Positions 50,715-60,177 are shown, numbered from the stretch's first letter. The stretch: 64,000 bases of DNA from CAZWCX01 sp964632945 (GCA_964632945.1 CAZWCX010000015.1:1-64000), one strand, 5' to 3'. Program-made: numbers and translations. Notes: generated from the letters alone by a model not told the origin.

Positions 50715-51116
50715 TCAGGACGGCATCTGCGACCGGATGATGAAGCGGAAGATCGCGTCCTGGTCCTGGCTGGTGATTTCGCGGAACTTCAGTCCGATCG
50801 CGAATCTCTGGGCGTCTTCCTCGACCGACTCGATCCACGCGACCCGCGTGAGCACCTTGAGGGGGATGTCGTGGGTCGGCAGGATGATGTTGCACCCGAC
50901 CGCCATGCGCTGAAGCAGGAGGTCGGGAATCCAGTCGAGTTTGGGGATCGGTCCATGGAGCAGGAGGCCGCCGCCGCCCATGTTCGCGGAAATGCCGTCG
51001 TACACCGTCTCCAACTCCGGTTCGACCCGGGTCTTGGAGAGGAACTTGTACCGGACGCTGATTTCGGCCTTCACCCGCACGAAGTGTCTCCGTTCGTGTT
51101 CCTGAAAGGAGGGCAT
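50715..51116 (-). CDS. PilZ-domain protein
   Basis: A 133-aa protein consisting almost only of a PilZ fold, the cyclic-di-GMP receptor domain. The N-terminal 'HERRHFVRVKAEI' contains the RxxxR element ('RRHFVR'), and 'DGISANMGGGGLLLHG' is the D/NxSxxG strand, here as N-M-G-G-G. The second motif is therefore slightly altered, so ligand binding should be confirmed. It lies 16 bp after aspartokinase and 20 bp before the secreted protein gene. Single-domain PilZ proteins usually regulate motility, secretion or polysaccharide export. Confidence 0.82.
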   Translation of the reverse strand: MPSFQEHERRHFVRVKAEISVRYKFLSKTRVEPELETVYDGISANMGGGGLLLHGPIPKLDWIPDLLLQRMAVGCNIILPTHDIPLKVLTRVAWIESVEEDAQRFAIGLKFREITSQDQDAIFRFIIRSQMPS

Positions 51117-51132
51117 CCTGGACTTCCTGCAT

Positions 51133-52473
51133 TCAAGGCGCGGCCGGCACCGCCGGCTGCTTTACTCCGAAAAACGTGTCATGGAGGGCCTGGACCGCCT
51201 TGTAGACATCCTTGTTGTCGACCAGGAATGCCAAGTTCACCTGCGTGGATCCCTGGGAAATCATCTGCACGCGGATGTCGTGGTCCCGCATGGCGATGAA
51301 CACCTGGGAAGGCAGTTCGAGGGATCGCTTGATCCCTTCCCCGACCACGCAGATGATCGCCTTGCCGGGCTCGACGGTCACTTCGGCGAACTGTGAGAGT
51401 TCCTTGACCGCCTTGTCCAGGTTCTCGTCGGAATCGGTGGTGAGGGAGACGCTCACCTCGGAGGTGGCGATCATGTCGATCACGATCCGGTGCCGCCCGA
51501 AGATGTCGAAGATCTTGGCCATGAACCCGTGGTGGAGGAGCATCCGCGTGGAGACGATCGTGATCAGGTAGAGGTCGTCCTTGGACGCGATCGACTTGAC
51601 GACGTCGCGAGACTCCACGTTGCGCAGGATGACGGTCCCTTTGGACTGGGGCTTGAAGGTATTGAGCACGCGCACCGGGATGTCCTTCTTCATCGCGGGG
51701 ATGAGCGTGGACGGGTGGAGGACGCGGCCGCCGTAGTAGGCGAGCTCGCCGGCCTCGGCGAACGCCATGGTCGCCAGCGGGCTGGCGTGCGGAACCACCG
51801 CCGGGTCCGCGGTCATCACCCCATCGACGTCGGTCCAGATCTGGACCTCCTCGGCATCGATCGCCGCGCCGATGATCGTGGCCGAATAGTCGGAGCCGTT
51901 GCGGCCGAGGGTGGTGATGTCCCCGTTCTTGTCCTTGCCGATGTACCCGGTGATGACGGGAACCCCCGCCAGGCGGCGGATGTTCCAGTGCATGATCTGG
52001 TCGGCCTCGGGGAGCGGTTGGGCGTTGCCGAAATTGGAATCCGTAATCAGCCCGAGGTCGAAGGCGTCGACCGCCTTGGCGTCGATCCCGGAGCGGGCCA
52101 TGTGCGCCGCCACGGTGCGGACCGAGAGGCGCTCGCCGAAGCTGCACACGTAATCCTTGGTCCGCGGGGTCAATTCCTTGACCATGGTGATCCCCTGGAG
52201 GAGGCTGGTGAGCTCCTCGAGCAGGTTCTCCATGATCGACGGATCCAGCCCCAGGTCCCGGATGATCTTGAGGTGGCGCTCCCGCAGGGGCTCGATCGAG
52301 AATGTGCCCTTGAGGGCCTGCTGGCCCAGGCCGATCAGCATGTCGGTCACGCCCTTGTGGGCGGAGGCGACCACCACGGGCTTGCGGGGCAAGAGGGAGC
52401 GGACGAGGTCGGCCACCGTGCGGATGCGCTCGGCATCTCCCACGGACGTGCCGCCGAACTTCAGGACGATCAT
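51133..52473 (-). CDS. lysC: Aspartate kinase
   Basis: A 446-aa enzyme that phosphorylates aspartate as the first step to lysine, methionine and threonine. The N-terminal kinase domain has 'VLKFGGTSVGDAERI', 'SFGERLSVRTVAAHM', 'TLGRNGSDYSATIIGAA' and 'IWTDVDGVMTADP'. The C-terminal regulatory part (about 305-446) has two ACT domains, each with a helix-beta pattern ('DLYLITIVSTRML', 'AIICVVGEGIKR'). No homoserine dehydrogenase is fused. Feedback inhibition by an end product is expected. The gene has a TTGCAT/TAGAAT promoter and is divergent from ligA. Confidence 0.95.
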   Translation of the reverse strand: MIVLKFGGTSVGDAERIRTVADLVRSLLPRKPVVVASAHKGVTDMLIGLGQQALKGTFSIEPLRERHLKIIRDLGLDPSIMENLLEELTSLLQGITMVKELTPRTKDYVCSFGERLSVRTVAAHMARSGIDAKAVDAFDLGLITDSNFGNAQPLPEADQIMHWNIRRLAGVPVITGYIGKDKNGDITTLGRNGSDYSATIIGAAIDAEEVQIWTDVDGVMTADPAVVPHASPLATMAFAEAGELAYYGGRVLHPSTLIPAMKKDIPVRVLNTFKPQSKGTVILRNVESRDVVKSIASKDDLYLITIVSTRMLLHHGFMAKIFDIFGRHRIVIDMIATSEVSVSLTTDSDENLDKAVKELSQFAEVTVEPGKAIICVVGEGIKRSLELPSQVFIAMRDHDIRVQMISQGSTQVNLAFLVDNKDVYKAVQALHDTFFGVKQPAVPAAP

Positions 52474-52539
52474 GGCGGGTTCCTGGATCCCGAAAAGAGG
52501 AAGCTCCGCGCCGGCGGCGGAGCGGGCACCAAAGGGGGG

Positions 52540-52567
52540 ATTCTAGCACGCGACCCCACAAATGCAA
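52540..52567 (-). promoter_or_regulatory. Promoter of aspartate kinase gene
   Basis: TTGCAT (52567-52562) and TAGAAT (52545-52540) on the minus strand, 16 nt apart, leaving a leader of about 60 nt. Confidence 0.5.
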
Positions 52568-52581
52568 GGGATGCCGGGCGC

Positions 52582-52611
52582 TTGCGGGAGATGCGCGGGG
52601 CCTGCTATCAT
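52582..52611 (+). promoter_or_regulatory. Promoter of ligA
   Basis: TTGCGG (52582-52587) and TATCAT (52606-52611) separated by 18 nt, with the ligA ATG at 52652. Confidence 0.5.
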
Positions 52612-52651
52612 GCCCGACCGCCGCCGCGTCGTGCGGGTGTCGAGGTGACGC

Positions 52652-54679
52652 ATGGCCGATCCGATCCCCCCGCAAGTCCGCCTCCGGGCCGAGGAACTTC
52701 ACCGGCTGCTGGAGTACCATGCCCACCGGTACTACGTGCTCGACGATCCCGAAGTCCCGGACGCCGAGTACGACCGCCTGATGCAGGAGCTGATCGCGCT
52801 GGAGACGGCCCACCCCGCGCTGGTCGGACCGGATTCCCCTACCCAGCGCGTCGGCGGCGCCGCGCTCGAGTCCCTCGCCCAGGTCCGCCGCGCCGTTCCC
52901 ATGCTCTCGCTCGACAACGTTTTTGCGGACGGCGAACTCGTCGAGTGGGAGCGGCGCATTCGCGACCGGCTGGACGGGGGGGAGACGTTCACCTTCTACG
53001 TCGAACCCAAGATCGACGGCGCGGCGATCGAGGTGGTGTACGAGGAGGGCCGGTTGACCCTGGGGGCGACGCGCGGAGACGGCACGGTGGGGGAGGACGT
53101 CACCGTCAACCTGCGCACCATCCGCGGCCTGCCCCTCCGCCTGCGCCCGCGCCGGGGGGCTCCTCCCGCCCGCCTCGAGTTGCGCGGCGAGGTGTACATG
53201 AACAAGGACGACTTCCGGGACCTGAACGCCCGTCGCCGGGAACGGGGCGAGGAGCCCTTCATGAATCCGCGCAATTCCGCCGCCGGCTCGCTCCGGCAGC
53301 TCGACCCGCGACTCACCGCGGAACGGCCCCTGCGCATCCTCTTCCACGGCATCGGCCGCCTGGAGGGGGAGACGTTCACGTCCCATGCGGAGGCGATGGA
53401 GACGTTCGCGGCGGCCGGGCTGCCGACCACGCGCCCGCTCTCGAAGCTCTGCGCCGGGCTCGACGAGGTGCGCGCCTACCACGCCGCCACGCTGGCGAAG
53501 CGGGACGACCTTCCGTTCGAGATCGACGGCATCGTCGTCAAGGTCGATGAGATCCCGTTGCGCGAACGGCTCGGGGTGCGCTCCCGCAGCCCCCGCTGGG
53601 CGGTGGCGTACAAGTTCCCTCCCCGCGAGGAGATCACCCGCCTGCTCGACATCCAGGTCCAGGTCGGCCGCACCGGCGCGCTCACCCCGGTGGCGAAGCT
53701 CGAACCCGTGGTCGTGGGCGGCGTCGAAGTCTCCCGCGCCACGCTCCACAACCCGGCGGAGATCGCGCGCAAGGAGGTGAAGATCGGCGACTGGGTCATC
53801 GTCACCCGCGCCGGCGACGTCATCCCCGAGGTGGTCAAGTCGATCCCCTCGCGGCGCACCGGGTCGGAGCAGGAATTCGTCATGCCGGCTGCCTGTCCGG
53901 TGTGCGGCACCGCGGTCGTGCAGGAGGAGGGGGAGGCGATCCCGCGCTGCCCGAATCCGTGGTGCGCGGCGCAGGTGAAGGGGGCGTTGCTCCACTTTTC
54001 GCGACGCGGGGCGATGGACATCGAGGGGCTGGGCGAAAAGCTCGTCGACCAGCTCGTCGATCAGGGGATCGTCAAGGACCCGTCGGATCTCTATGCCCTC
54101 ACGGTCGAACGGCTCGCCGGCCTCGAGCGGATGGCGGAGAAGTCGGCGACCAACCTGGTGAGCGAAATCGAGCGCTCGAAATCCCCCGCGCTGGAGCGCC
54201 TGATCTTCGGTCTCGGCATCCGCCACGTCGGCGAGGCGCTGGCGCGCACGCTCGCGCGCGACTTCGGCACGATCGAAGCGCTGATCGACGCGACCCCGGA
54301 GCGGCTCGAGCAGGTCGCCGACGTCGGTCCCACGGTGGCGGCCAGCATTCACGCGTTCTTCGCGAACGGGGCCAACCGCGCGGTCCTCGAGCGCCTGCGC
54401 GAGCGGGGCGTCCGCCCGGTCGCCGCGGCGCCGCCGTCGGAGGGGGAGCTCACCGGAAGAGTCTTCTGCTTCACCGGCGAAATGTCCGCCATGACGCGCG
54501 GCCAGGCGAAGCAGGAGGTCGAGAAGCGCGGCGGCACCGCCCTCGATACGGTGAGCCGGAAGGTCAACCTGGTCGTCGCCGGGGAGTCGGCGGGATCGAA
54601 ACTGGAAAAGGCCCGGAAGCTCGGCATCGCCGTCATCGACGAGGCCGAGTTTCTCCGGATGATCGGTCGCGGGGCGTGA
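52652..54679 (+). CDS. ligA: NAD-dependent DNA ligase
   Basis: A 675-aa replicative DNA ligase. The Ia domain with 'YHAHRYYVLDDPEVPDAEYD' is followed by the adenylation domain: the AMP-accepting lysine is K120 in 'EPKIDG', then 'GATRGDGTVGEDVT', 'RGEVYMNKDDF' and 'WAVAYKFPPREE'. The zinc finger begins C415-P-V-C418 and has a second cysteine pair about 15-20 residues later ('CPNPWC'). The HhH domain follows, and the C-terminal BRCT domain (about 600-675) is 'GRVFCFTGEMSAMTRG'. It seals nicks in replication and repair. Confidence 0.98.
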   Translation: MADPIPPQVRLRAEELHRLLEYHAHRYYVLDDPEVPDAEYDRLMQELIALETAHPALVGPDSPTQRVGGAALESLAQVRRAVPMLSLDNVFADGELVEWERRIRDRLDGGETFTFYVEPKIDGAAIEVVYEEGRLTLGATRGDGTVGEDVTVNLRTIRGLPLRLRPRRGAPPARLELRGEVYMNKDDFRDLNARRRERGEEPFMNPRNSAAGSLRQLDPRLTAERPLRILFHGIGRLEGETFTSHAEAMETFAAAGLPTTRPLSKLCAGLDEVRAYHAATLAKRDDLPFEIDGIVVKVDEIPLRERLGVRSRSPRWAVAYKFPPREEITRLLDIQVQVGRTGALTPVAKLEPVVVGGVEVSRATLHNPAEIARKEVKIGDWVIVTRAGDVIPEVVKSIPSRRTGSEQEFVMPAACPVCGTAVVQEEGEAIPRCPNPWCAAQVKGALLHFSRRGAMDIEGLGEKLVDQLVDQGIVKDPSDLYALTVERLAGLERMAEKSATNLVSEIERSKSPALERLIFGLGIRHVGEALARTLARDFGTIEALIDATPERLEQVADVGPTVAASIHAFFANGANRAVLERLRERGVRPVAAAPPSEGELTGRVFCFTGEMSAMTRGQAKQEVEKRGGTALDTVSRKVNLVVAGESAGSKLEKARKLGIAVIDEAEFLRMIGRGA

Positions 54680-54722
54680 TGCGCGCCCGCGGCCGCGCAG
54701 AGGACGAAAAGGGGGAGAATCG

Positions 54723-55115
54723 ATGCCGAGCAAGCCGTCCAAAAAGCTGGTGGTGAAGCCGAATCCGCGTCCGGGCCGGAGTTATGAAGTCTCCATGGAG
54801 TGCCCGGAATTCACCTGCGTCTGCCCGATGACCGGGCAGCCCGACTTCGCGACCATTCGGGTGCGCTATGTCCCGGACCGGAAGATCATCGAGTTGAAGT
54901 CGTTCAAGCTCTACCTCTGGTCCTACCGGGAGTCGGGCGAGTTCCACGAGGCCGTGACGAACCGGATCCTGGACGATCTCGTGAAGGCGGCCAAGCCGAA
55001 GTGGATGATGGTCGAGGGGGACTTCAACGTGCGCGGCGGGATTCACACGGTGGTCACGGCGACCTACCCGGAAGAGGCCGGGCCCCACGAGGGGTGCTGC
55101 GGGCACGAGCATTAG
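54723..55115 (+). CDS. queF: NADPH-dependent 7-cyano-7-deazaguanine reductase
   Basis: A 130-aa enzyme of the short (YkvM-type) QueF group. It reduces preQ0 to preQ1 in queuosine biosynthesis. The nucleophile is C34 and the general acid D41 in 'CVCPMTGQPDF'. 'YVPDRKIIELKSFKLYLWSY' split at the strand turn carries the NADPH-binding E-L-K-S-x-K-x-Y motif, and the C-terminal 'GGIHTVV' is conserved. Length is normal. The other queuosine genes are not in the window. It follows ligA after 43 bp and may be on the same transcript. Confidence 0.97.
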   Translation: MPSKPSKKLVVKPNPRPGRSYEVSMECPEFTCVCPMTGQPDFATIRVRYVPDRKIIELKSFKLYLWSYRESGEFHEAVTNRILDDLVKAAKPKWMMVEGDFNVRGGIHTVVTATYPEEAGPHEGCCGHEH

Positions 55116-55118
55116 GGA

Positions 55119-55152
55119 GGGGGCGCGAACGGCCGCGCGGTTCGCGACCCCC
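55119..55152. terminator. Hairpin between convergent queF and dienelactone hydrolase genes
   Basis: GGGGG plus CGCGAAC (55119-55130) pairs with GTTCGCG plus CCCCC (55140-55152) with one bulged A (55147) and a nine-base loop. It starts 4 nt after the queF stop and could serve both converging transcripts. No T tract is present. Confidence 0.45.
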
Positions 55153-55183
55153 CCCGGCGTCCCCCTCCCGCGGACTCCGCCGG

Positions 55184-55986
55184 TCACTTGCCCGCGGCGA
55201 AGACCTCGTCGAAGAGGGCCAGCATGGCCGCCCAGGAGCGGCGGTCGGCGTCGGCGTGATACCCCAGTCCCTTGACGCCCTTCGCGTCGGCTTCGGGATT
55301 GGTGAAGCTGTGCTGGGCGCCGCCGTAGGTGACCATCTGCCAGTCGACCTTCCCGTCGCGCATCTCCTGCTGGAAAGCGGCGATGTCCTGCTCGGGAATG
55401 AACGGGTCGTCGGCCCCGTGCAGGACGAGGACCCGGGCCTTGATGTTCTTCCCCTCGTCGCGGGTGGGGGCGTCGAGGGCGCCGTGGAAGCTCACGGCGG
55501 CACGGATCTCCGCGCCGGCGCGCGCGACCTCGAGCGCGGTGAGGCCGCCGAAGCAGTAGCCGATGACGGCGAGCCGCGCCTTGTCGGTCCGTTCGTGCGC
55601 CGCGAGCCAGTCCAGGGCGACCCGGGCCCGCGCGCGCAGGAGGGCGCGGTCGTTCTTGTAGCGCCCCATCTCGCGGGCGCAGTCCTCCGGCTTGACCGGC
55701 CGGACGCCTTTTCCGTAGATGTCGGCGGCGAAGGCGACGTACCCGAGGGCGGCGAGTTGCTCCACGCGCTTCTGCACGTACGAGCCGAGGCCGTTCCATT
55801 CGTGGACCACGAGCACGCCGGGGAGCGGCCCGGCCTTCTCGTCGTCGTAGGCGAGATACCCCTCGAGCGCGGCATCGCCGTGCGCGTACTCGACCACTTG
55901 GGNNNNNNNNNNTGGGTCACCACCTTGGCCTGGGCGAGCGCGGCCGATCCGGCCACAAGCGCCAGGGCGATCAGGATGCGTTGCAT
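55184..55986 (-). CDS. Secreted dienelactone hydrolase family protein, broken by assembly gap
   Basis: An alpha/beta hydrolase. The signal peptide ('RILIALALVAGSAALAQA', from the ATG at 55986) lies on one side of a 10-N gap and the catalytic domain on the other, in a different frame; a true gap length of 2 mod 3 would restore one gene. The catalytic domain has 'VVHEWNGLGSYVQKR', the nucleophile in 'GYCFGG' (Cys in place of Ser, as in dienelactone hydrolase), the Asp in 'HGADDPFIP' and the His in 'GAQHSFTNP'. About 267 aa in all. The substrate is unknown; secreted members are often of broad ester specificity. No promoter was recognised. Confidence 0.88.
55903..55912. other. Assembly gap (10 N)
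   Basis: Ten undetermined bases inside the dienelactone hydrolase gene. The reading frames on the two sides do not match, so ten is a placeholder length. Confidence 0.98.
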
Positions 55987-56122
55987 CGCGGTCTCCTCCT
56001 TGCGTCGTTCGGGACGGGGCGGCGCGCCGCCGCGGCGCCCGCCACCGGATCATCTTCGGCTCGCGGCCGGCGAATTGCAAGCCGCCCGCGTCCGCTGCGG
56101 CCGGGCTGGCGACGCCGCGGCC

Positions 56123-57874
56123 CTACGGCTCGGGGGCGGCCATCGTGCGGGTCGCCCGCACCAGACCCGCCAGCACGAGCAGGGACGTCGCCAAGATCGC
56201 CCACCCCCACGGCCGCGCGAACAACAGGGCGTAGAGCGCGTACAGCAACCCGAACACGGTTGCGCACCCCGCCGCCCAGAGCAGGAGCAGGTGGACGATC
56301 CGGAAGTCCGACGTCACCCCGGGGCACTCCGCCGCCACGCGCCGCCAGCCCGGGCCGGGCGGGCGCACGCGCCGGTAGAACGACCGCAGCGTCTCCGGGT
56401 CGTCGGCCGGCGTCGCCCAGGTCACCGCCAGGGCCGGTACGCAACTGACCAGCACGACCGAGGTCAGCATGATCATCCGGTTGTCGGCCAGCCCCAGCCA
56501 GGGCAACACGTGGGGCTTGAGGACCATCGGGTAGATCACGAAGGTGGTCAGCGGGGAAAGCACCATCGCCACCGCCTCGGTCCACACGTTCACGCGCCAC
56601 CACAGCCAGCGCAAGGCCGCCACCACGCCGATCGCCGCGCTCCCGGAGAGCACGTAGTCGAAGGCCTTGGCGATGTTGTCGCTCAGGAAGGCCGTACCCA
56701 TCGCCCCGAGCATGACCACGGCGGTGAAGACCCGCCCGGCGCGCACTTCATCGGCCGGCAGGGCGTCTTTCTTCCAAAACCGTTTGTAGAGGTCGTTGAC
56801 CAGCAGAGAGCTGCCCCAGTTGGTGTGGGTGTTGATGCTCGACATGAACTCGGCCAGGAACCATCCGACCAGGAGGCCGCGCAGCCCGGCGGGCACGACG
56901 GTCGTGATCATGAGGGCGTAGGCCTTCTCGTGGTCGGGCTTGCCCCCGGCGGCCGGAACGAGGGCGGCATCGGGGATGACGACCAGGGACGCCAGCGCGA
57001 CCACCACCCAGGGCCACCCGCGGACGGCGGTGTGGAAGACCTGGTACCAGAGAGTCGCCCACACCGCATGGCGTTCATCGCGGCAGGAAGCCATGCGCTG
57101 GACCAGGAGTCCGCCCCCGTCGGTGTTCTTCCAGGCCCACCACTGCACCAGGACGAACGAGAGGAACCAGGCGAACATGGGGGAGTCGACGGCCGGGACG
57201 AAATCCAGCTTCTCCGGCGGAACCGCGGCCACCATCGCCTCCCAGCCCCCCGCCCGCTCCACGGCGTACCAGGCGCAGGCCAGGGAGCCGAACAGGGCGA
57301 GGACGAACTGGAAGCAGTCGGTCGCGACCACGCCCCAGAAACCCGCGAGCACCGAGTAGGTGCACGCGATCAGGGAGCAGGCGATGATCGCCGTCACCGG
57401 GTCCCACCCGGTGGCCGCCTCGAGGACCTTGCGCAGTCCGGTGACGCTCCAGGCGCCGGCGACGAAAGCGTTGTAGAGCAGTCCCCAGTACAGGGCCTTG
57501 AAGCCGCGCAGCGCCGCCGCGCCCCGGCCGGAGTAGCGCAGTTCGGTGAGTTCGACCTCGGTCAGCACCCCGGACCGGCGCCAGAGGCGGGAAAAGAAGA
57601 AGACGGTCAGCACGAGGCTGATCGCGTTTCCCCACCAGAGCCAGTTGCGCCAGATCCCGTGCTCGCGCACCAGCCCGGAGACGAGGAGGGGCGTATCGCT
57701 GGCGAAGCTCGCGGCGATCATCGAGGTGCCGGCGATGTACCAGGGGAGCCGCCGGCCGCCGGCGAAGAAGTCCTCCGCCGAGCCTGCGGCCTTCCGGCTT
57801 TGCCAGACGCCGATCGTTACCAGGAGCGCGAGGTACGCCCCGAGGACTCCCCAGTCCCACCCTCCGAGCGCCAT
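56123..57874 (-). CDS. Sodium:solute symporter family protein
   Basis: A 583-aa integral membrane transporter of the SSS family with about 14 helices. 'DFFAGGRRLPWYIAGTSMIAASFASDTPL' in two helices is the characteristic N-terminal region, with the small-residue stretch that binds sodium. 'LRKVLEAATGWDPVTAII' and 'MSSINTHTNWGSSLLVNDLY' (two helices) are also typical; the latter contains the usual S-x-I-N/D-T motif. The last about 110 residues include two extra C-terminal helices. The solute cannot be predicted. The next gene upstream is the GH3 enzyme with 17 bp between, suggesting sugar uptake in the same operon. Confidence 0.9.
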   Translation of the reverse strand: MALGGWDWGVLGAYLALLVTIGVWQSRKAAGSAEDFFAGGRRLPWYIAGTSMIAASFASDTPLLVSGLVREHGIWRNWLWWGNAISLVLTVFFFSRLWRRSGVLTEVELTELRYSGRGAAALRGFKALYWGLLYNAFVAGAWSVTGLRKVLEAATGWDPVTAIIACSLIACTYSVLAGFWGVVATDCFQFVLALFGSLACAWYAVERAGGWEAMVAAVPPEKLDFVPAVDSPMFAWFLSFVLVQWWAWKNTDGGGLLVQRMASCRDERHAVWATLWYQVFHTAVRGWPWVVVALASLVVIPDAALVPAAGGKPDHEKAYALMITTVVPAGLRGLLVGWFLAEFMSSINTHTNWGSSLLVNDLYKRFWKKDALPADEVRAGRVFTAVVMLGAMGTAFLSDNIAKAFDYVLSGSAAIGVVAALRWLWWRVNVWTEAVAMVLSPLTTFVIYPMVLKPHVLPWLGLADNRMIMLTSVVLVSCVPALAVTWATPADDPETLRSFYRRVRPPGPGWRRVAAECPGVTSDFRIVHLLLLWAAGCATVFGLLYALYALLFARPWGWAILATSLLVLAGLVRATRTMAAPEP

Positions 57875-57891
57875 GGCGCTCCTTTCCCGGA

Positions 57892-59490
57892 CTACCCTTT
57901 CATGCGCACGGGGAGCGTGCCCGGAAACCCGGTGCGCCCCAGCAGCGCGTCCGCCGTCGCCTCGAGCGTGGCGGGAACGTCGGTATGCGCGGCGACCCAG
58001 GCGGCGGCCTTTCCCGCGGTTTCGAGGACGTACGGATTGCCGAAGGAGACCACGCAGGTGCGAGGTCCGGCGGGCTCGAGGGCGGCCAGCGCCTCGCGCA
58101 GCGGCGCCGCCAGTCGCGCGTTTCCCTTGTACCCCCGCACCCGGCTGAAGACTCCGACCACCACCGGGCCGGATTCCGGGATCCCCGACAGGGCCGCGAC
58201 GCGCTCCGCTTCCGCCATCGTGGCCCGCACGCGCCTTGCCTGCACGCGCGCCCCCGCCCGGTGGAAGGCCCGCACCCACGCCGACGAGGCCTGCGCGTCC
58301 CCCTCTTCCTCCTCCAGCGACACGAGGGTGATCGGTTCGTTCGCCGGCAGGGGGAGCCGGTCGCCGCGATTCCGCATCAGGCAGAGCGACGCCGCGGCGA
58401 TGCGGCGCGGAGCCTCCTCGTGGTCGCGCAGCATCTCGTCGATCCGGCCCGCGTCCGCCATGCGCTCGCGGAAGAGCCCGATCCGTTCCTTCCAGCCGAG
58501 GATGCGCCGTGCCGCGGCCTCGACGGTGGATTCGGGGATGCGACCCGACTCGACCGCCGCGGTCACCGCGGCGACCGTCCGCATCGGGTCTTCCGGATGG
58601 AGCAGGATGTCGCACCCGGCCTCGGCGGCGCGCACCGCCGCCTCGTCCGCGCCGATCCCCTGGATCGCCCCGCCCATGGTCAGGGCGTCGCTCACCACCA
58701 GACCGTCGAATCCCAGGCGCTCGCGCAGGATCCCCCGGATGATGCGCGGCGAAAACCCCGCCGGCCGCTCCGGATCGAGCGCGGGAAGCAGCAGGTGTCC
58801 GACCATCACCGCCGGCACCGCCGCTTCGATCGCGGCGCGGAACGGCACCCACTCCCGCTTCTCGAGGACGTCGAACGAGACGTCCAGCACGGGCAGGTGG
58901 AGGTGCGAGTCACGCACGGTCGCGCCGTGCCCCGGGAAGTGCTTCACCGTCGCCAGCGCATTGCCCTCGCGGCAACCCTCGATCCAGGCGACGACCCGCC
59001 GCGCCACCTCCGCCGGATTCTCGCCGAAGGCGCGCGTGTTGATCACCGGATTGTCCGGTTCGACGTTCAGGTCCGCCACCGGGGCGAAGATCAGATGGAT
59101 CCCGAATGCGCGCGCCTCCGTCGCCGTCACCCGGCCGGCGAGTCGCGCCAGATCCGCCTCTTCCGACGCCCCCAGCGCCATCGCGGGCGGCAAGCGGGTG
59201 GCTCCCGAAATCTGCTGTCCCGCCCCGCCCTCGAGATCGCTGGCCACGAGCAGCGGGATGTCGGCTTCCTTCTGCAGCGCGTTGATCGCTCCCGCGGTCT
59301 CGAACAGATTGCCGCCGAACACGATCACGCCGCCGAGGCCTCCGTCCCGGAGCCACGGCGCGACCCGGTGCAGCTCGTACGCGCCGTCGACCTGGTGCAA
59401 ACCGGCTACGCGCGGGAAGACCATCTGCGCCACGCGCTCGCGCGTGGTCAGGCGGGACAGCGTCCGGGCGGATTCGTCAGGATACGTCAT
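57892..59490 (-). CDS. nagZ: Glycoside hydrolase family 3 enzyme (beta-N-acetylhexosaminidase-like)
   Basis: A 532-aa protein without signal peptide. The GH3 N-terminal barrel has 'PLLVASDLEGGAGQQI', 'FAPVADLNVEPDNPVINTR', the K183-H184 pair in 'VKHFPGHG' that marks NagZ-type enzymes, and the nucleophile D268 in 'VVSDALTMGG'. After about residue 360 a second, Rossmann-like domain ('VVSFGNPYV') follows, as in longer GH3 hexosaminidases. It likely removes N-acetylglucosamine from muropeptides or chitin fragments in the cytoplasm. The ATG at 59490 overlaps the end of the TPR gene by 14 bp. Confidence 0.9.
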   Translation of the reverse strand: MTYPDESARTLSRLTTRERVAQMVFPRVAGLHQVDGAYELHRVAPWLRDGGLGGVIVFGGNLFETAGAINALQKEADIPLLVASDLEGGAGQQISGATRLPPAMALGASEEADLARLAGRVTATEARAFGIHLIFAPVADLNVEPDNPVINTRAFGENPAEVARRVVAWIEGCREGNALATVKHFPGHGATVRDSHLHLPVLDVSFDVLEKREWVPFRAAIEAAVPAVMVGHLLLPALDPERPAGFSPRIIRGILRERLGFDGLVVSDALTMGGAIQGIGADEAAVRAAEAGCDILLHPEDPMRTVAAVTAAVESGRIPESTVEAAARRILGWKERIGLFRERMADAGRIDEMLRDHEEAPRRIAAASLCLMRNRGDRLPLPANEPITLVSLEEEEGDAQASSAWVRAFHRAGARVQARRVRATMAEAERVAALSGIPESGPVVVGVFSRVRGYKGNARLAAPLREALAALEPAGPRTCVVSFGNPYVLETAGKAAAWVAAHTDVPATLEATADALLGRTGFPGTLPVRMKG

Positions 59491-60118
59491 TCGGGCTCGA
59501 GGCGGGGGTCGCCGTCTTGGTCTTGCGGGGCGCCGACGCCATCCGACGGCGCAGCGCCTTGATCTTCGCGCGGATTTCCGCGGCGCGCGGCGAGTCCGGC
59601 GACCGTTCCAAGAATCGCCGGTACTGTTCGGCGGCGCGCTCCAGGTCGGCGCTCAAGTAATAGGCCGCCCCGAGGTCGTACTGGACGTCCTCGTTGCGGG
59701 GATCCAGGTTCTGCGACGATTCCAGTTCCAGCACCGCCATGTCGTAGAACCCGATGTCCATCGCGGTCAGGCCGAGGTTGTGGTGGTACATCGCGTCCTT
59801 CGGCTCGAGGCGCGCGGCCGTCTTGAAGGCCTGGAACGACTCCATGAGCATGCCCTTGTCCCGATAGCAATTGCCCAGACCGTTGTGGGACTTGGCGTAC
59901 TGCGGATTGATCTTCACCACGCGGCGGAACGACTCGATGGCCGCATCGAGTTCGTCGCGTTCGTATTGGATCATGCCCATGAAGTGGGCGGCGCGGAAGA
60001 AGGCAGGATCGGCTTCCAGGGCACGGGCGAAATGGCCGAGCGCGTCCTTGGTCTTGCGCTTGCGGTAGGCGTCGGCGCCGAGCTGGTAGAGCTCCGCGGC
60101 GGTTCGGGGCGCGTCCGT
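59477..60118 (-). CDS. TPR-repeat protein, unusual start codon
   Basis: A cytoplasmic TPR protein of about 213 aa with five repeats ('ALGHFARALEADPAFFRAAH', 'AKSHNGLGNCYRDKG', 'AMYHHNLGLTAMDIG', 'DVQYDLGAAYYLSAD'). A basic Lys/Arg-rich tail ends the protein. The in-frame ATG at 60181 lies upstream of the -35 box and cannot be in the mRNA made from that promoter. Downstream there is an AGGAGG sequence (60130-60125) but no ATG, GTG or TTG at the right distance; the codon six bases after it is ACG (60118-60116). Either initiation is at ACG, or a base is wrong (ATG to ACG), or another promoter is used. Translation is coupled to the GH3 gene. Confidence 0.75.
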   Translation of the reverse strand, partial: TDAPRTAAELYQLGADAYRKRKTKDALGHFARALEADPAFFRAAHFMGMIQYERDELDAAIESFRRVVKINPQYAKSHNGLGNCYRDKGMLMESFQAFKTAARLEPKDAMYHHNLGLTAMDIGFYDMAVLELESSQNLDPRNEDVQYDLGAAYYLSADLERAAEQYRRFLERSPDSPRAAEIRAKIKALRRRMASAPRKTKTATPASSPNDVS

Positions 60119-60147
60119 GTTCGGCCTCCTCGCGAGGGAACGCCGGA

Positions 60148-60177
60148 ATTCTACACCCGCCCGCGAAGCCCGGTCAA
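60148..60177 (-). promoter_or_regulatory. Promoter of TPR/GH3/symporter operon
   Basis: TTGACC (60177-60172) and TAGAAT (60153-60148) with 18 nt between on the minus strand. The predicted start site lies near 60141, 11 nt before the AGGAGG sequence. Confidence 0.6.
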
